Positions 63,832 through 64,000 of a stretch of DNA of 64,000 bases are shown in pieces (the first letter of the stretch is position 1; each line of letters starts with the position of its first letter). Position numbers and translations under genes: made by a program. Origin of the DNA: Halothermothrix sp. (GTDB lineage Bacteria > Bacillota > Halanaerobiia > DY22613); contig JAENYK010000014.1 in assembly GCA_016841825.1 (NCBI GenBank), forward strand, positions 48,210 to 112,209, in the 5' to 3' direction. Below the pieces are notes generated by a model. That model had not been told where the DNA came from and did no database searches. It saw only the letters and a program-made list of their open reading frames with translations.

Positions 63832-64000
63832 AATATTCTGGCTTCTATCAAGTTTTAAACCTATCTCTGGCTAGTCATCAGTAACAGGAACTCATTGACC
63901 ACATTGAATTGTTACCTCGCCATTATCTACCACTGTAACAAGAGGTATCCCGAATTATTCATCTAGCTAAAAAACAATAATCTGAGTTCTAGAAATTCAA

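Noticed and set aside
63871..63955. Minus-strand frame reading IPLVTVVDNGEVTIQCGQ, a TGA, then VPVTDD and a stop, suggesting selenocysteine
   Set aside because: The frame opens only after a nearby TAA, has no start or ribosome site, and no SECIS-like hairpin follows the TGA. It is more likely a decayed gene fragment.

Overview
The window is low-GC, mostly intergenic-rich bacterial chromosome and reads as an anaerobic, endospore-forming Firmicute. Evidence: an alpha/beta small acid-soluble spore protein, a GerMN protein and a SleB-type hydrolase (sporulation); a flavodiiron protein with rubredoxin plus a ferritin-like protein (anaerobe oxidative-stress defence); strong AGGAGG ribosome sites with many TTG/GTG starts; and consensus sigma-A promoters. 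Chemoreceptors and HD-GYP proteins point to motility and c-di-GMP signalling. A Halanaerobiales-like host is my guess from the gene mix only.

Layout. 1-8.7 kb (minus): an unfinished LolA-like protein, a small SleB-type hydrolase, murI, a UPF0316/GerMN/amidase operon, a double-HTH regulator and a second AMIN amidase. 8.9-13 kb (plus): RNase J, flavodiiron protein, rubredoxin, then a structured intergenic element and a small protein. 13-25.7 kb (minus): HD-GYP protein; an operon of surface FAD oxidoreductase, small membrane protein, MoxR, DUF58 and DUF4129; an ABC exporter; a Rossmann/chemoreceptor fusion; an MFS protein; and a tRNA nucleotidyltransferase that looks CC-adding. 25.9-38 kb: glucan phosphorylase and pullulanase (alpha-glucan use) flank a B12-riboswitch-controlled cobinamide-to-cobalamin operon (cbiP-cbiB-cobD-cobU-cobS-cobC); then MFS, PrcB-like and GNAT genes. 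39-50 kb (minus): spore protein, HD-GYP protein, YaaR, DUF72, ferritin-like protein, chemoreceptor, M29 aminopeptidase, isoaspartyl dipeptidase, a tandem P-loop protein and an unknown protein.

50.2-57.2 kb is the most unusual region: an apparently undescribed RiPP (ribosomally made, modified peptide) locus. Two radical SAM/SPASM maturases each sit beside a tiny Cys-containing peptide gene (33 aa with a CxxCC core; 27 aa ending in a Gly-rich stretch and CCC). Each unit has its own promoter with perfect -35/-10 hexamers and 17-bp spacing. A CPBP membrane protease and an ABC exporter complete a plausible modify-cleave-export set.

57.2-64 kb: tRNA-Trp, then a minus-strand operon of an AspT/YidE-type transporter, sucC, sucD and a YitT protein behind two complete cobalamin riboswitches in tandem, each with its own terminator. 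The right end holds decayed remnants of a HepT/MntA pair and an AAA-ATPase-like gene. Two copies of one ~150-nt structured intergenic element (12.5 kb and 57.2 kb, opposite strands) are a candidate new RNA or repeat family.
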